DNA of 64,000 bases from Leeia speluncae. GTDB lineage: Bacteria; Pseudomonadota; Gammaproteobacteria; Burkholderiales; Leeiaceae. Below are positions 1 through 9,629 of the stretch, piece after piece; within the stretch, counting starts at the first letter, position 1; each line of letters begins with the position of its first letter. Position numbers and translations under genes: made by a program. Where the stretch lies: contig NZ_JAJBZT010000003.1 in NCBI RefSeq assembly GCF_020564625.1, positions 124,001 to 188,000 on the forward strand, read 5' to 3'. The notes beneath the pieces were generated by a model. The model did no database searches and was not told the origin of the DNA. It saw only the letters and a list, made by a program, of their open reading frames with translations.

Positions 1-575
1 CCTAATTTTTGCATTAATCGTACCTTATGTGTGCTGACTGTTTTAGCACTAATGACCAGTTGCTCTGCGATATCATTTAGATGCGCGCCTTTAACCAACC
101 GTTCAAACACCTGCAATTCTCGTTCAGATAACGATGCATGCGCAGGACGATCCCCTGATAAACCAACCTCAAATACCAAGCGATCGGCAAGATCTGGCTC
201 AATATATCTTCCACCAGCCGCCACCTTACGAATTGCCGCCACCAACAATGCTGGGTCACTATCTTTCGTTGTATAGCCAGATGCGCCATTCTTTAATGCC
301 CGTGCGGCAATTTGCGCTTCATTGTGCATGGAAAGCATCAAAATAGAAGGCGGCGTAGGCAAAGCCTTCACTTTGGGGATCAACTCTACCCCGTTACAAT
401 CCGGCATCGAGATATCTAACAATAAGACATCCGCCGCCAACTGCTTCACACGCTCCATCACCTCTTGGCCATTTGTCGCTTCACCGACAACCGTTAAATC
501 GGGAGCAAGGCTAATCAATTGCTTTAAACCTTCTCGTACAATTTTATGATCATCTGCCACAATGACTTTAATCAT
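1..575 (-). CDS. NarL/FixJ-family response regulator (3' end cut by window)
   Basis: Transcription regulator that should be phosphorylated by the kinase encoded immediately upstream. The open frame starts at ATG 575 and runs off the window edge without a stop. The receiver domain covers about residues 1-120, with the acidic pair D8-D9, the phospho-acceptor D54 in LLLDISMPD and the conserved lysine K104. A LuxR-type helix-turn-helix begins near residue 147 (LSEREFQVFERLVKG, then ISAKTVSTHKVRLMQKL), with only its last residues missing. The start codon overlaps the kinase stop by four bases (ATGA), so the two are translationally coupled. Target genes cannot be told from the sequence. Confidence 0.93.
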   Translation of the reverse strand, partial: MIKVIVADDHKIVREGLKQLISLAPDLTVVGEATNGQEVMERVKQLAADVLLLDISMPDCNGVELIPKVKALPTPPSILMLSMHNEAQIAARALKNGASGYTTKDSDPALLVAAIRKVAAGGRYIEPDLADRLVFEVGLSGDRPAHASLSERELQVFERLVKGAHLNDIAEQLVISAKTVSTHKVRLMQKL

Positions 576-2998
576 GATGTGCGTACTTTCTCTTTCATTG
601 GAACTTGAATAAGCAAAACAGTTCCGTGGTACAGACGAGAATCAATAGTGAATTCTCCGCCAATCATTTCAATACGTTCTCGTATGCCAATCAATCCAAA
701 AGATCGCTCTTCTTTTGATTGGTGAATATCAAAACCTTTGCCATCATCTGCAATGGTAAGAATTAACACCTCATCACGCATGACGAGGTCAATCCTAACA
801 CTTCCTGCATCTGCATGCCTTGCAACATTCGTTAGTGCTTCTTGCACTACTCGAAATAATGCAGTCGATTCCATCTCGTCTAAAAATGGCACATCGTCTG
901 CAATAGTCACGGCAACGGGCAATCCAAACCTTGCTTCAAAACGCCTTGCATACCAATCTAAAGCAGCCGCCAACCCTAAATCCAGCACTGGGGGGCGTAA
1001 GGCAGAAGCAACATCCCTCACCATCTTAATCGTTTGGTCGATTAACTTTTTCATCCCAGTTAAGCGCTCTTGAAGCGCTGGATGATTCGCTGCAAATGAC
1101 AGTTCACAAAGCGAGGTTTCTAGCTTTAAAGCGGTTAGCACTTGCCCTAGTTCATCGTGTACTTCGCGTGCAATTTTCGCCTTCTCTTCCTCACGCACAC
1201 TTTCTAAGTGAACTGACAATTCTCTTAATCGCTCGCCAGTAGCCAAAAGGGATAGTTCATTTTGTTTATTATTGGTGATATCCCATAAGATACCGTCCCA
1301 CACAACCGTGCCGGATTCGAGACGACGAATTTCGGCTTTCAAGTCCACCCAGAAAACGGTCTGGTCTCGACGAATAATTCTGCCCTGCCAATGCCAATCG
1401 GCCAGGCGATCTCGCGCCATACGCCAACTTCGCTCAAATGAAGTTCGATCTTCATCGTGGATAAGCAATGAAAACTCTAAATCTTTATTTAGAATTTCCG
1501 CAGGAGCATAACCAAGCAATAAGCTACTGCCATCAGAGAGGTAGGTTAAGTTAACCTCTTCACTAATCAAGGATCTTTCCAACTGAAAAACCACACCAGG
1601 AACATTCGATGCAATCCCTTTAAATCGGGCTTCACTTTGCCTTAATGCCTTTTCAATCCGCAATCGCTCTGTAATGTCAGTCATGAAGCAAACAATATAT
1701 TCGCTTTCTGCCCATGCCAAATAACTCGCGGTCACTTCAACGGCTACCCGTCCACCATTTCTTTTTTCCAACACCCCTTCAAATGTTGCCGATTGGCGTG
1801 AGCGTAGGTCGTGCCAAAAGTCCAACCAGCTATCCACCGTAAATTGCGGCATGACTTGTTGAAGTCTTAATCGGACTAACTCTAGCGAGGTATATTCAAT
1901 AAGTTTGGCCGCAGCTTGGTTAGCATACTGAATTCGACCATCCCAATTAACTTGAAATACTCCAACGGTCGAATGATCTACTGTGAACTGCGTTTGAGAT
2001 AGTTGAGAGGTCATTTGTTGACGCTCCCACAACTCATGTTCCAATTGGATTAATTGATCTTGCGTTTGCTTTCTTAATCGGCGATTCACATGTGTTAACC
2101 AGCCCATCCAGATGGCCAACATTAATAGGGCAGCAGAGACCGCGCCCCAGAACCAGCGACTATCCAGCAACTGCGGCTGAGGCGGCAACATCCAGCGATT
2201 GTAGAGCGATCGCATTTCATTGTCTGGAACAGAGGCAATCGCTTTATCCAGAATATGCGCCAACAATGGCCAATCTGAGCGAACGGCAATTCTAAAGAGC
2301 GAGTTATAACCACTCTCGCCTATTATTCTTAGTCTTGCATAGGCCGTTTGCCGAATTAACCAGGTACTTTTTGCCTGATCAAGCACCACCATATCAGCCT
2401 TGCCCTGCACAACGGCTAACGCGGCTTCACTTTCAGAGAGATAAGCTTGCTGGGGAAGAATCGGATAGTTTCGATTTAAAAAACCGGCCACCGGCGAATT
2501 AGCGACGACAGACAAGCGAACATCGTACAACTCTTCTAAAACCGCTTCCCCTCGGTAATCATTTCTAACAAGGAGCTTATTTGATAACCTTAAAAAAGGA
2601 TCGGAAAAAATTGCATTTTTCAATGCTTCAGGCGTTTGCACCTTCGGCACAACAATATCTATTTGCCGTAGCCGGAAAGCCTCATCTAACTCAGTTGAAC
2701 TTGCATACCAGATGGGTTGAAGTCGAACCCCCATCTGCTTTTGGAGTTGCACTAAAAAAGGGGGGATATAACCGACAACAGTACCGGTTCTAGGATCAAT
2801 TTGTGTAAATGGCTCATTAGTGGATAAACCCACCCGAATAACCGGATGAGATTTAAACCACGCCATTTCCGCACTACTCCAACTCACCTGCGCAGCTGAA
2901 ACAGGAAATTGCAACCCGATCAGGCAAAGTGAAAAGAAGACGCGAAAGAAAATAAACTTTTTAAAAGATGCGAGCATGTCAGGACAGAATTTTGCCAT
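572..2998 (-). CDS. Sensor histidine kinase with periplasmic solute-binding domain and PAS domains
   Basis: Membrane histidine kinase of 808 residues. Order: an N-terminal hydrophobic signal/anchor (about 10-35), a bacterial extracellular solute-binding family 3 domain (about 45-275, containing RVGLSTNEPFTQID), a transmembrane helix (about 283-303), two PAS/PAC units (about 340-450 and 460-590), a HisKA_3 dimerisation region with the phospho-acceptor His in AREVHDELGQ (about residue 612), and a C-terminal ATPase (DDGKGFD, then GLIGIRERIEMIGG). The HisKA_3 class matches the NarL-type partner it overlaps. The periplasmic domain suggests direct binding of an amino acid or other small polar ligand; this is inferred from family. 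No Shine-Dalgarno decides the start, and Met8 is a possible alternative. Confidence 0.9.
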   Translation of the reverse strand: MAKFCPDMLASFKKFIFFRVFFSLCLIGLQFPVSAAQVSWSSAEMAWFKSHPVIRVGLSTNEPFTQIDPRTGTVVGYIPPFLVQLQKQMGVRLQPIWYASSTELDEAFRLRQIDIVVPKVQTPEALKNAIFSDPFLRLSNKLLVRNDYRGEAVLEELYDVRLSVVANSPVAGFLNRNYPILPQQAYLSESEAALAVVQGKADMVVLDQAKSTWLIRQTAYARLRIIGESGYNSLFRIAVRSDWPLLAHILDKAIASVPDNEMRSLYNRWMLPPQPQLLDSRWFWGAVSAALLMLAIWMGWLTHVNRRLRKQTQDQLIQLEHELWERQQMTSQLSQTQFTVDHSTVGVFQVNWDGRIQYANQAAAKLIEYTSLELVRLRLQQVMPQFTVDSWLDFWHDLRSRQSATFEGVLEKRNGGRVAVEVTASYLAWAESEYIVCFMTDITERLRIEKALRQSEARFKGIASNVPGVVFQLERSLISEEVNLTYLSDGSSLLLGYAPAEILNKDLEFSLLIHDEDRTSFERSWRMARDRLADWHWQGRIIRRDQTVFWVDLKAEIRRLESGTVVWDGILWDITNNKQNELSLLATGERLRELSVHLESVREEEKAKIAREVHDELGQVLTALKLETSLCELSFAANHPALQERLTGMKKLIDQTIKMVRDVASALRPPVLDLGLAAALDWYARRFEARFGLPVAVTIADDVPFLDEMESTALFRVVQEALTNVARHADAGSVRIDLVMRDEVLILTIADDGKGFDIHQSKEERSFGLIGIRERIEMIGGEFTIDSRLYHGTVLLIQVPMKEKVRTS

Positions 2999-3038
2999 GA
3001 ATGCCGAAGAAACACCTAACGTAAATCAAGCTCGCAAC

Positions 3039-3070
3039 AAAAAAGCCCTGATCATTCAGGGCTTTTTAAA
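3039..3070 (-). terminator. Intrinsic terminator of the isc operon
   Basis: The stem AAGCCCTG/CAGGGCTT with a six-base loop is flanked by A and T runs. On the minus strand it follows iscX and should end isc transcription before the kinase gene. The symmetric flanks would let it work in both directions. Confidence 0.85.
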
Positions 3071-3104
3071 TCGATTGTGTCGAATTTACCATTCACACCT
3101 TGGT

Positions 3105-3299
3105 TTATTCGACTTCATCCATCCAGTTTAATTGGATAGCTTCTAAGATTTTCTCACCACAATGGCTTTCATCATCTTCAAAACCAGGTAGTTCCATCAC
3201 CCATTTCATTAGGTCTGTAAAACGAACAGTTTTCGGATCAATGTCTGGATGAGCCTCAGACAATTCGATAGCAATCTCTCTTGAATCTGTCCACTTCAT
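3105..3299 (-). CDS. iscX: Fe-S cluster assembly protein IscX
   Basis: Small acidic protein of 64 residues, the usual length for IscX (YfhJ). IscX binds IscS and iron and tunes cluster assembly at the frataxin site. The family pattern is clear: it opens MKWTDSREIAIELSEAHPD, followed by RFTDLMKWVMELPGFEDD, and ends in an acidic stretch. It is the last gene of the isc operon, one base after the fdx stop, and is followed by the operon terminator. Its place next to fdx and hscA is the standard one in beta- and gammaproteobacteria. Confidence 0.95.
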   Translation of the reverse strand: MKWTDSREIAIELSEAHPDIDPKTVRFTDLMKWVMELPGFEDDESHCGEKILEAIQLNWMDEVE

Positions 3300-3300
3300 T

Positions 3301-3639
3301 TCAATGACCCTCTTTAGCGTGGTTAAGGCTATATTTTGGAATTTCTACCACTAATGGTGTATTTGCCACTTTTGCTTGGCAACCAAGACGCGACTGCGCG
3401 GTTAATCCCCATGCACGATCCAACATATCATCTTCGTCTTCGCTTGTATCGTTCAAACTTGCGAATCCCTCACGAATAATGACATGGCAAGTCGTACAGG
3501 CACAGACTTGTCCGCAAGCATGATCAATATCAATATCGTGCTCGAGCAATGCATCACAAATACTCTGACCAGGCGTTGCCTCCACTTCAGCACCATTTGG
3601 GCAGATTTCATCATGCGGCAAAATTACTATTTTTGTCAT
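3301..3639 (-). CDS. fdx: ISC-type [2Fe-2S] ferredoxin
   Basis: Adrenodoxin-like ferredoxin of 112 residues that supplies electrons during cluster assembly on IscU. The cluster ligands are visible as HACGQVCACTTC plus a distal cysteine in LGCQAKV. The acidic region EDEDDMLDRAWGL is typical of Fdx. It lies five bases after the hscA stop and one base before iscX, so the three genes form a tight unit. Confidence 0.96.
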   Translation of the reverse strand: MTKIVILPHDEICPNGAEVEATPGQSICDALLEHDIDIDHACGQVCACTTCHVIIREGFASLNDTSEDEDDMLDRAWGLTAQSRLGCQAKVANTPLVVEIPKYSLNHAKEGH

Positions 3640-3644
3640 TTCAC

Positions 3645-5507
3645 TTATCCAATTTCAGACAGTTTCTGTCCTGCTAACGCTTTGCGAATACTAGCATCCA
3701 TCCGTTTTGCAGCAAAATCATCCGTTACTTTTGATGCATTCGCCGTCATCTCTTTAATCTGCTTTTCATCGCGAGCAGATACAGCCTGTTTTAACAAACC
3801 CAATGCTTCGTTAATCATTGCAATTTCAGCATCGTTTAATAGCGCTGCACCATCCTCCGCAATCGCGGCTTCCGTTGCTTCTACTAAACGGTTTGCATCC
3901 ACAATCAATTCTGACAGTCGACGCGCATCCATATCTTCTTTGGCATTTTCGATACTAGATTGCAGCATGTTGGCAATCTCTTCATCGGTTAGTCCATAAG
4001 ATGGCTTCACGACCACGCTTGCTTCCACTTTACTGCCAACTTCCAAAGCACTAACAGACAGCAAGCCATCCGCATCCACTTGGAAGGTTACTCGAATTCT
4101 GGCCGCGCCGGCAGCCATTGGAGGAATTCCTTTTAAATCAAACGTAGCAAGCGAACGACAATCTGCCACCATCTCACGCTCACCTTGCAATACGTGAATG
4201 CGCATGGCGGTTTGGCCATCTTTATAGGTTGTAAACTCTTGCGCTCTTGCAGTAGGAATCGTGCTATTGCGAGGGATAATTTTTTCAACCAACCCGCCCA
4301 TGGTTTCTAAACCAAGAGACAATGGAATGACATCTAACAACAACCATTCATCACCAGACTTATTACCCGCTAGCACGTTAGCTTGAATAGCAGCACCTAA
4401 AGCAACCACTTTATCTGGGTCTAGATTATTCAGTGGCGGTTTATTAAAGAATTTTGCAACGGCTTGTTGAACGTGCGGCATCCGGGTAGAGCCGCCAACC
4501 ATCACCACACCATCGACTTCATCTGCTCGCACGCCAGCATCTTTCAATGCCTTACGTACAGGAAGCATGGTTTTATCGACTAAATGCTTGGTGATTTCAA
4601 AGTAGGTATCTTGCGTCAACGTCACTTGAATTGGCGTACCATCTTCAAGCACGGCGGCAACATGAGTGGAGATTGAATCAGTTAGCGCTTCTTTAGCTTC
4701 GCGCGCCTTCTGTAGCAATAAGCGACTATCTTTATGACCTAATTGAGATAGTCCCGCTTCATTTAACAACCAGCAATATATGCGATGATCAAAGTCATCC
4801 CCACCTAAGGCAGAGTCGCCACTCGTCGCAACCACTTCGAAGACCCCTCTGGTTAACTTCAAAATGGAAACATCGAATGTGCCACCACCTAGATCATAAA
4901 CAACGAACAAGCCTTCAGAGCCATTATCCAGACCATATGCAATCGCAGCAGCCGTTGGCTCATTTAATAATCGAAGTACATTTAAACCCGCTAATTTAGC
5001 GGCATCTTTGGTTGCTTGGCGTTGTGCATCATCAAAATAAGCGGGTACAGTAATTACCGCCCCGACCAAATCGCCGTCAAGCGATGCTTCTGCACGTACT
5101 TTTAGCGCATTCAGTATGTCGGCAGAAACTTCAACCGGGCTTTTTTGACCCGCACGAAGGTTAAACTGAACCATGCCTGGTGCGTCGACAAATCTGTATG
5201 GCAAATGTTCGGTTGAAATATCTTTCAAACCTCGTCCCATAAAGCGCTTTACAGAGACTAATGTATCTTGCGGCTCTTTCGCTTGAAAAGCCTGAGCGCC
5301 ATAACCAACAAGCGGCTTACCTTCTGCATCGTAGTACACAACAGATGGCAGCAAGGCTCTGCCTTGCTCATCTGGCAAGACCACAGGCATGCTACTTCTC
5401 ACTGTAGCCACTAGAGAGTTCGTTGTTCCTAGATCAATTCCAACCGCCAAACGATGCTGATGTGGAGCAGCACTAAGGCCAGGTTCTGAAATTTGTAACA
5501 ACGCCAT
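3645..5507 (-). CDS. hscA: Fe-S cluster assembly chaperone HscA (Hsp70 family)
   Basis: Specialised Hsp70 that, with HscB, promotes cluster release from IscU by recognising its LPPVK motif. About 620 residues. The ATPase domain starts with [16 protein letters not shown] and contains [13 protein letters not shown]; the substrate-binding domain follows from about residue 390. I place the start at ATG 5507 because the product then begins [16 protein letters not shown], as in other HscA proteins; an upstream TTG at 5513 is less likely. It is separated from hscB by about 220 bases rather than being closely packed, so it may have its own promoter. Confidence 0.95.
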   Translation of the reverse strand: MALLQISEPGLSAAPHQHRLAVGIDLGTTNSLVATVRSSMPVVLPDEQGRALLPSVVYYDAEGKPLVGYGAQAFQAKEPQDTLVSVKRFMGRGLKDISTEHLPYRFVDAPGMVQFNLRAGQKSPVEVSADILNALKVRAEASLDGDLVGAVITVPAYFDDAQRQATKDAAKLAGLNVLRLLNEPTAAAIAYGLDNGSEGLFVVYDLGGGTFDVSILKLTRGVFEVVATSGDSALGGDDFDHRIYCWLLNEAGLSQLGHKDSRLLLQKAREAKEALTDSISTHVAAVLEDGTPIQVTLTQDTYFEITKHLVDKTMLPVRKALKDAGVRADEVDGVVMVGGSTRMPHVQQAVAKFFNKPPLNNLDPDKVVALGAAIQANVLAGNKSGDEWLLLDVIPLSLGLETMGGLVEKIIPRNSTIPTARAQEFTTYKDGQTAMRIHVLQGEREMVADCRSLATFDLKGIPPMAAGAARIRVTFQVDADGLLSVSALEVGSKVEASVVVKPSYGLTDEEIANMLQSSIENAKEDMDARRLSELIVDANRLVEATEAAIAEDGAALLNDAEIAMINEALGLLKQAVSARDEKQIKEMTANASKVTDDFAAKRMDASIRKALAGQKLSEIG

Positions 5508-5513
5508 AATCAA

Positions 5514-5725
5514 ATAACCCTAGTAAAGATAACTAACTACATTTTGGTGACGAATATCAAATGGTTATTTACAACCACTTATCAATGAGAGGTGACTACA
5601 TTTTTGCTACGTTTATACACACTCAACCACTTGTTGACTAGCTTATTAAGGTCAGCTCTTAGCAACTCTTAATCCATCATGAATATTGAATGTATGAATA
5701 TTATTTGAAATACGAAGAATGACAT
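5514..5725. other. hscB-hscA intergenic gap with two-copy direct repeats
   Basis: No coding frame is supported here. ACTACATTTT occurs at 5536-5545 and 5595-5604, and CAACCACTT at 5572-5580 and 5624-5632, in the same order and orientation, so a block of about 50-60 bases appears twice in degenerate form. The spacing inside the two copies differs (36 and 29 bases between element starts). It may hold a secondary promoter or operator for hscA-fdx-iscX, but no convincing -35/-10 pair was found. Confidence 0.5.
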
Positions 5726-6253
5726 CTATTCTGCAAGAAGATCAAAGCTCGAACTAATTTCCTCATCTAGCTTTTGAATGAAATGCAGTTTTCTTACAAT
5801 CACAGCAGCACTTGCAAGGCTACTCTGATCGGCCAACGCCTCTTGTAACGCAAGAATCAACGCTCGATTTTCTTGACCTACCAAATCATTCAGGTCGTCT
5901 AAGTCACTCATCGACTTCGCAGCAACAGCAGACTCTAAAGACTCACGCCATTCCATTTGTTGCATCAGAAAATCCATTGGCATCTTGGTATTTGACTCTA
6001 GGCCAACATCCACACCATTTAGCTTTAATAGATATTGCGCGCGTGACAATGGTTTTTTGAGGGTTTGAAATGCTTCGTTCGCTGTTGCCGCCCATTGCAT
6101 GGCAACACGACGCTCTGCATCTGATGCAACCGCAAATCGATCTGGATGAACTCTAGTTTGAACGTCTTTATATGCAGCCTCCAGTTGCTTTGCATCAATT
6201 TGGAATTGAATCGGCAACTGGAATAACTCAAAGAAATTAACTTCGGCAGACAT
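5726..6253 (-). CDS. hscB: Fe-S assembly co-chaperone HscB (J protein)
   Basis: J-domain co-chaperone of 175 residues that delivers IscU to HscA and stimulates its ATPase. The J domain fills the first 75 residues, with the HPD motif at 36-38 (VHPDRF). The C-terminal helical region (about 90-170) is the IscU-binding three-helix bundle of the family. It follows iscA by six bases. The long gap to hscA is unusual, since the two chaperone genes are normally close. Confidence 0.95.
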   Translation of the reverse strand: MSAEVNFFELFQLPIQFQIDAKQLEAAYKDVQTRVHPDRFAVASDAERRVAMQWAATANEAFQTLKKPLSRAQYLLKLNGVDVGLESNTKMPMDFLMQQMEWRESLESAVAAKSMSDLDDLNDLVGQENRALILALQEALADQSSLASAAVIVRKLHFIQKLDEEISSSFDLLAE

Positions 6254-6259
6254 TAGAAA

Positions 6260-6583
6260 TTACACATTAAAGCTTTCGCCACAACCACAGGCGTTTTTCA
6301 CATTCGGATTATTAAACTTGAACCCTTCGTTCAAGCCTTCTTTCACAAAATCCAATTCCGTGCCGTCTAGGTAGGTTAGGCTTTTTGGATCAATTAGCAC
6401 CGTTACACCATGAGACAAGAACTCTAAATCACCTTCTTGTTTGTCATCTGCAAATTCCAACTTATACGCCAAACCTGAACAGCCAGAGGTTTTCACCCCT
6501 AAGCGTAGGCCAATGCCTTTACCACGTTTAGCAATAAAGTTTGCAACATGATTTGCCGCACTAACTGACAATGTCACTGCCAT
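6260..6583 (-). CDS. iscA: Iron-sulfur cluster assembly protein IscA
   Basis: A-type carrier of 107 residues that passes Fe-S clusters, mainly [4Fe-4S], to target proteins. The three ligand cysteines are present: C35 (TSGCSGLAY) and C99 and C101 (NACGCGESF). The length and the [16 protein letters not shown] region are typical. It lies between iscU and hscB in the normal operon order. Confidence 0.96.
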   Translation of the reverse strand: MAVTLSVSAANHVANFIAKRGKGIGLRLGVKTSGCSGLAYKLEFADDKQEGDLEFLSHGVTVLIDPKSLTYLDGTELDFVKEGLNEGFKFNNPNVKNACGCGESFNV

Positions 6584-6625
6584 GATCTTTCCTTCCTCAT
6601 TCCCTACCCGACACTACGTACACGA

Positions 6626-7012
6626 TTAGTTATTACCGTGTTTTGCCTTGTAGTCTTCTACCGCTGCTTTAATTGCATCTTCAGCCAAAATAGAGCAGTG
6701 GATTTTCACTGGTGGCAACGCCAATTCTTCAGCAATCTGAGTATTTTTGATAGATAGCGCTTCGTCTAAAGACTTGCCTTTTACCCACTCAGTCACTAAC
6801 GAACTAGAAGCAATCGCAGAACCACAACCGTATGTTTTGAACTTTGCGTCTTCAATCACACCTGCTTCGTTCACTTTAATCTGTAGCTTCATCACGTCAC
6901 CACAGGCAGGCGCACCAACCATGCCGGTTCCAATAGAGTCATCGCCTTTGTCGAATGAACCAACATTGCGAGGGTTTTCGTAATGATCAATCACTTTATC
7001 TGAATATGCCAT
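6626..7012 (-). CDS. iscU: Fe-S cluster scaffold IscU
   Basis: Scaffold of 128 residues on which [2Fe-2S] clusters are built. Ligands C37, C63 and C106 and the assembly aspartate D39 are present (PACGDV, YGCGSA, IHCS). The chaperone-recognition motif LPPVK sits at 99-103 and is the site bound by the HscA encoded downstream. It begins MAYSDKVIDHYENPRN as in most proteobacteria. About 98 bases separate it from iscS. Confidence 0.97.
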   Translation of the reverse strand: MAYSDKVIDHYENPRNVGSFDKGDDSIGTGMVGAPACGDVMKLQIKVNEAGVIEDAKFKTYGCGSAIASSSLVTEWVKGKSLDEALSIKNTQIAEELALPPVKIHCSILAEDAIKAAVEDYKAKHGNN

Positions 7013-7110
7013 TTTACTTCTCCTTCACCCACCTCATTAACGATGAAGCGGCGTGACAAAACTGGTCAAAAAACTATATGGCAACAAAGTCACCACATAG
7101 GAGTCGTTAA

Positions 7111-8322
7111 TTAATGAGCGGCCCACTGAACAGAGTTCAAGTCGATGCCATCTTTGAACATTTCCCACAATGGAGAAAGCTCACGCAATTTGCCAATTTT
7201 TTCATGAATCAATTGAACGGCAAAATCGACTTCTGCTTCGGTTGTAAATCGGCCAATCGTGAAACGAATAGAGCTATGCGCCAACTCATCAGAACGACCT
7301 AGCGCGCGTAAGACATAAGATGGCTCAAGACTTGCAGACGTACATGCCGAACCACTAGACACAGCCAAATCTTTTAACGCCATGATCAATGATTCACCTT
7401 CAACAAAGTTGAAGCTCACATTCAGGTTATGGGGAACACGTGCGTCCATGTCACCATTTAAGTGAACTTCTTCAATTGAAGAAACACCATTCCACAGGCG
7501 ATCGCGCAACATGCGGATACGCTCATTTTCTGCAACCATATCTTCACGTGCAATGCGGAAAGCTTCACCCATACCAACGATCTGATGAGTAGCCAGCGTA
7601 CCAGAACGCATACCGCGCTCATGACCACCACCGTGCATTTGTGCTTCGATACGAACACGTGGTTTACGACGCACATAGAGTGCACCAATGCCTTTTGGAC
7701 CATAGGTTTTGTGAGCAGAGAAGCTCATCAAATCCACTTTCAGCGAAGCAAGATCGATCACGACCTTACCGGTGGCTTGTGCTGCATCTACGTGGAAAAT
7801 AATGCCTTTTTCACGGCACAACTCACCAATTTCCGCAATTGGTTGAATCACACCAATTTCGTTATTCACAAACATCACAGACACAAGAATGGTGTCTGGA
7901 CGAATGGTTGCTTTCAGTACATCCATATCCACTAGACCATTTTCTAATGGATTTAAGTAAGTCACTTCAAAGCCTTGGCGCTCTAATTCACGCATGGTAT
8001 CAAGCACCGCTTTGTGCTCGGTTTTCATGGTGATTAAATGTTTACCTTTGGTTGAGTAAAAATGCGCCGCACCTTTAATTGCCAAATTGTTTGATTCGGT
8101 AGCACCAGAAGTCCAAACAATTTCTTTTGAATCTGCATTAACTAGCTTAGCCACTTCATTACGAGCATTCTCAACCGCTTCTTCGGCTTCCCATCCGAAA
8201 GCATGAGAACGGCTTGCCGGGTTACCAAACATTTCGGTCAGCCATGGAATCATCTGCTCAGCCACACGAGGATCGACTGGTGTCGTTGCAGAATAATCAA
8301 GATATACCGGCTTTTTACTCAT
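7111..8322 (-). CDS. iscS: Cysteine desulfurase IscS
   Basis: PLP-dependent enzyme of 403 residues that converts cysteine to alanine and supplies sulfur for clusters and tRNA thiolation. The PLP lysine is K205 in [12 protein letters not shown], and the persulfide cysteine is C327 in [10 protein letters not shown], in the longer mobile loop of group I desulfurases. Length and ends match the IscS group. It follows iscR by 39 bases and precedes iscU. Confidence 0.97.
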   Translation of the reverse strand: MSKKPVYLDYSATTPVDPRVAEQMIPWLTEMFGNPASRSHAFGWEAEEAVENARNEVAKLVNADSKEIVWTSGATESNNLAIKGAAHFYSTKGKHLITMKTEHKAVLDTMRELERQGFEVTYLNPLENGLVDMDVLKATIRPDTILVSVMFVNNEIGVIQPIAEIGELCREKGIIFHVDAAQATGKVVIDLASLKVDLMSFSAHKTYGPKGIGALYVRRKPRVRIEAQMHGGGHERGMRSGTLATHQIVGMGEAFRIAREDMVAENERIRMLRDRLWNGVSSIEEVHLNGDMDARVPHNLNVSFNFVEGESLIMALKDLAVSSGSACTSASLEPSYVLRALGRSDELAHSSIRFTIGRFTTEAEVDFAVQLIHEKIGKLRELSPLWEMFKDGIDLNSVQWAAH

Positions 8323-8361
8323 AATTTAACGTGTCCTATTCAATCGTAAGCAAGTCATTCG

Positions 8362-8832
8362 TTACACTGCAGCGGCAGGTCGTTTATCTAGAATGACTTT
8401 GGTATCGTTACAGCTAGACTCCATTTTTTGGCGTTGCTGTTCAACTAATTCACCGAGTGTCACTGAAGCAAGAAATTGATAAATCGTTGCATTCAGGCTA
8501 CTCCATAGTTCATGCGTCATGCACTGACGATCTTCTAAGCAGTTTTCTTTTCCGCCACATTGTGTTGCGTCAATTGGCTCATCCACTGCCATGATGATAT
8601 CGGCAACTGAAACATCAGCAATTTCTCTAGCTAGGCAATAACCGCCACCAGGGCCGCGAATACTATCGACTAATTCAGCGCGGCGAAGCTTGCCGAACAG
8701 CTGCTCAAGATAAGAAAGAGAAATGTTCTGACGCTCGCTAATCGCAGCCAATGTGACAGGGCCGCAAGATGAGCGTAGCGCAAGATCTATCATTGCAGTT
8801 ACTGCAAAACGACCTTTTGTTGTTAATCGCAT
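8362..8832 (-). CDS. iscR: Fe-S cluster regulator IscR (Rrf2 family)
   Basis: Rrf2-family repressor of 156 residues that senses cluster supply by binding [2Fe-2S]. The ligands are all present at the standard positions: C92, C98, C104 and H107 in QCGGKENCLEDRQCMTH. The winged helix is at the N-terminus (MRLTTKGRFAVTAMIDLAL). First gene of the operon. A binding-site match overlapping its own promoter implies autorepression when clusters are plentiful. Confidence 0.97.
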   Translation of the reverse strand: MRLTTKGRFAVTAMIDLALRSSCGPVTLAAISERQNISLSYLEQLFGKLRRAELVDSIRGPGGGYCLAREIADVSVADIIMAVDEPIDATQCGGKENCLEDRQCMTHELWSSLNATIYQFLASVTLGELVEQQRQKMESSCNDTKVILDKRPAAAV

Positions 8833-8875
8833 CGGTCAGACCCCGTGAATGTAGCGGTTAATCGGATTAGTTAAA

Positions 8876-8904
8876 ATTGTAAAATACCCGATTAAATTGG
8901 TCAA
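8876..8904 (-). promoter_or_regulatory. Sigma-70 promoter of the isc operon
   Basis: Read on the minus strand, TTGACC (8904-8899), a 17-base spacer and TACAAT (8881-8876) form a near-consensus promoter about 40-45 bases upstream of the iscR start. It overlaps the IscR site. Confidence 0.8.
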
Positions 8905-8908
8905 CTAA
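8884..8908. promoter_or_regulatory. IscR type 1 binding site
   Basis: The 25-base site beginning ATACCCGATTAAATTGGTCA agrees at about 22 of 25 positions with the E. coli type 1 consensus (ATASYYGACTRWWWYAGTCRRSTAT), by my own count. It covers the -35 element and most of the spacer of the isc promoter, as expected for repression by [2Fe-2S]-IscR. Confidence 0.8.
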
Positions 8909-8921
8909 TCTTATTAACTTG

Positions 8922-9554
8922 CTAACCTTTATTTGCAAATCGATGACGCAGCACTTCGATCAGCATCGGTATAAATGAAACGGCAACAATCCCTAGCACC
9001 AAGACGGTAAAGTTTTTCTTCACCCAAGGTAGCCCACCAAAGAATACGCCTGCGTAAACGAGTGTAACCACCCATACCACAGCCCCGATAAATGAAAAGC
9101 TCAGAAAACGACGGTATGGCAACGCCCCTGCTCCAGCGGTAAATGGGACATAGGTACGGATAATGGGAACAAAACGAGCGGCGATAATTGTTTTTCCACC
9201 ATGTTTTTCGAAAAAGGCATGCGTCCGATTGAGGTAGTCTTGTCTAAAAATTTTGGAGTTTGGATTGGAAAATAGTTTCATTCCCAATTTTCTACCCACC
9301 CAGTAGTTCACATTATCACCAAGTAAGGCCGCACAAATAAGTACCACACAAAGCAGAACGGGATTTAGTACACTGCCAACCGTCAACGCACCCGCGGCAA
9401 ACAGCAGCGAATCACCCGGCAAAAAGGGTGCCACAATCAAACCCGTTTCACTAAAAACAATCAGCCCAAGAATGAAATACACCCACAACCCATATTGCGC
9501 AAATAGCGCTTGTAAATGCACGTCAATATGCAGGATGAAATCAACCAAAAACAT
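8922..9554 (-). CDS. DedA family membrane protein
   Basis: Inner-membrane protein of 210 residues from the DedA/SNARE-associated family, members of which act in lipid flipping and membrane homeostasis (for example undecaprenyl phosphate recycling). It shows FLPGDSLLFAAG near residue 45 and RFVPIIRTYVPFTAGAG near 130, both family signatures, and several hydrophobic segments. It ends just before the isc promoter and is transcribed in the same direction. The exact substrate cannot be told. Confidence 0.9.
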   Translation of the reverse strand: MFLVDFILHIDVHLQALFAQYGLWVYFILGLIVFSETGLIVAPFLPGDSLLFAAGALTVGSVLNPVLLCVVLICAALLGDNVNYWVGRKLGMKLFSNPNSKIFRQDYLNRTHAFFEKHGGKTIIAARFVPIIRTYVPFTAGAGALPYRRFLSFSFIGAVVWVVTLVYAGVFFGGLPWVKKNFTVLVLGIVAVSFIPMLIEVLRHRFANKG

Positions 9555-9574
9555 AGAAATCTCGCTTTAAGATA

Positions 9575-9601
9575 GAAAAAAGGCAGCAATAAATTGCTGC
9601 C
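9575..9601 (-). terminator. Intrinsic terminator after secF
   Basis: The perfect stem GGCAGCAA/TTGCTGCC with a four-base loop is followed, in the minus direction, by a T-rich run (TTTTTTCTATC). It lies between secF and dedA and should end the yajC-secD-secF transcript. Confidence 0.85.
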
Positions 9602-9629
9602 TATTCATTCGTTTTACTGAAGACCAATA

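Noticed and set aside
3484-3999. Plus-strand frame of 171 codons
   Set aside because: It lies antisense to fdx and hscA, which have clear motifs and operon context; the frame has no ribosome-binding site or recognisable product.
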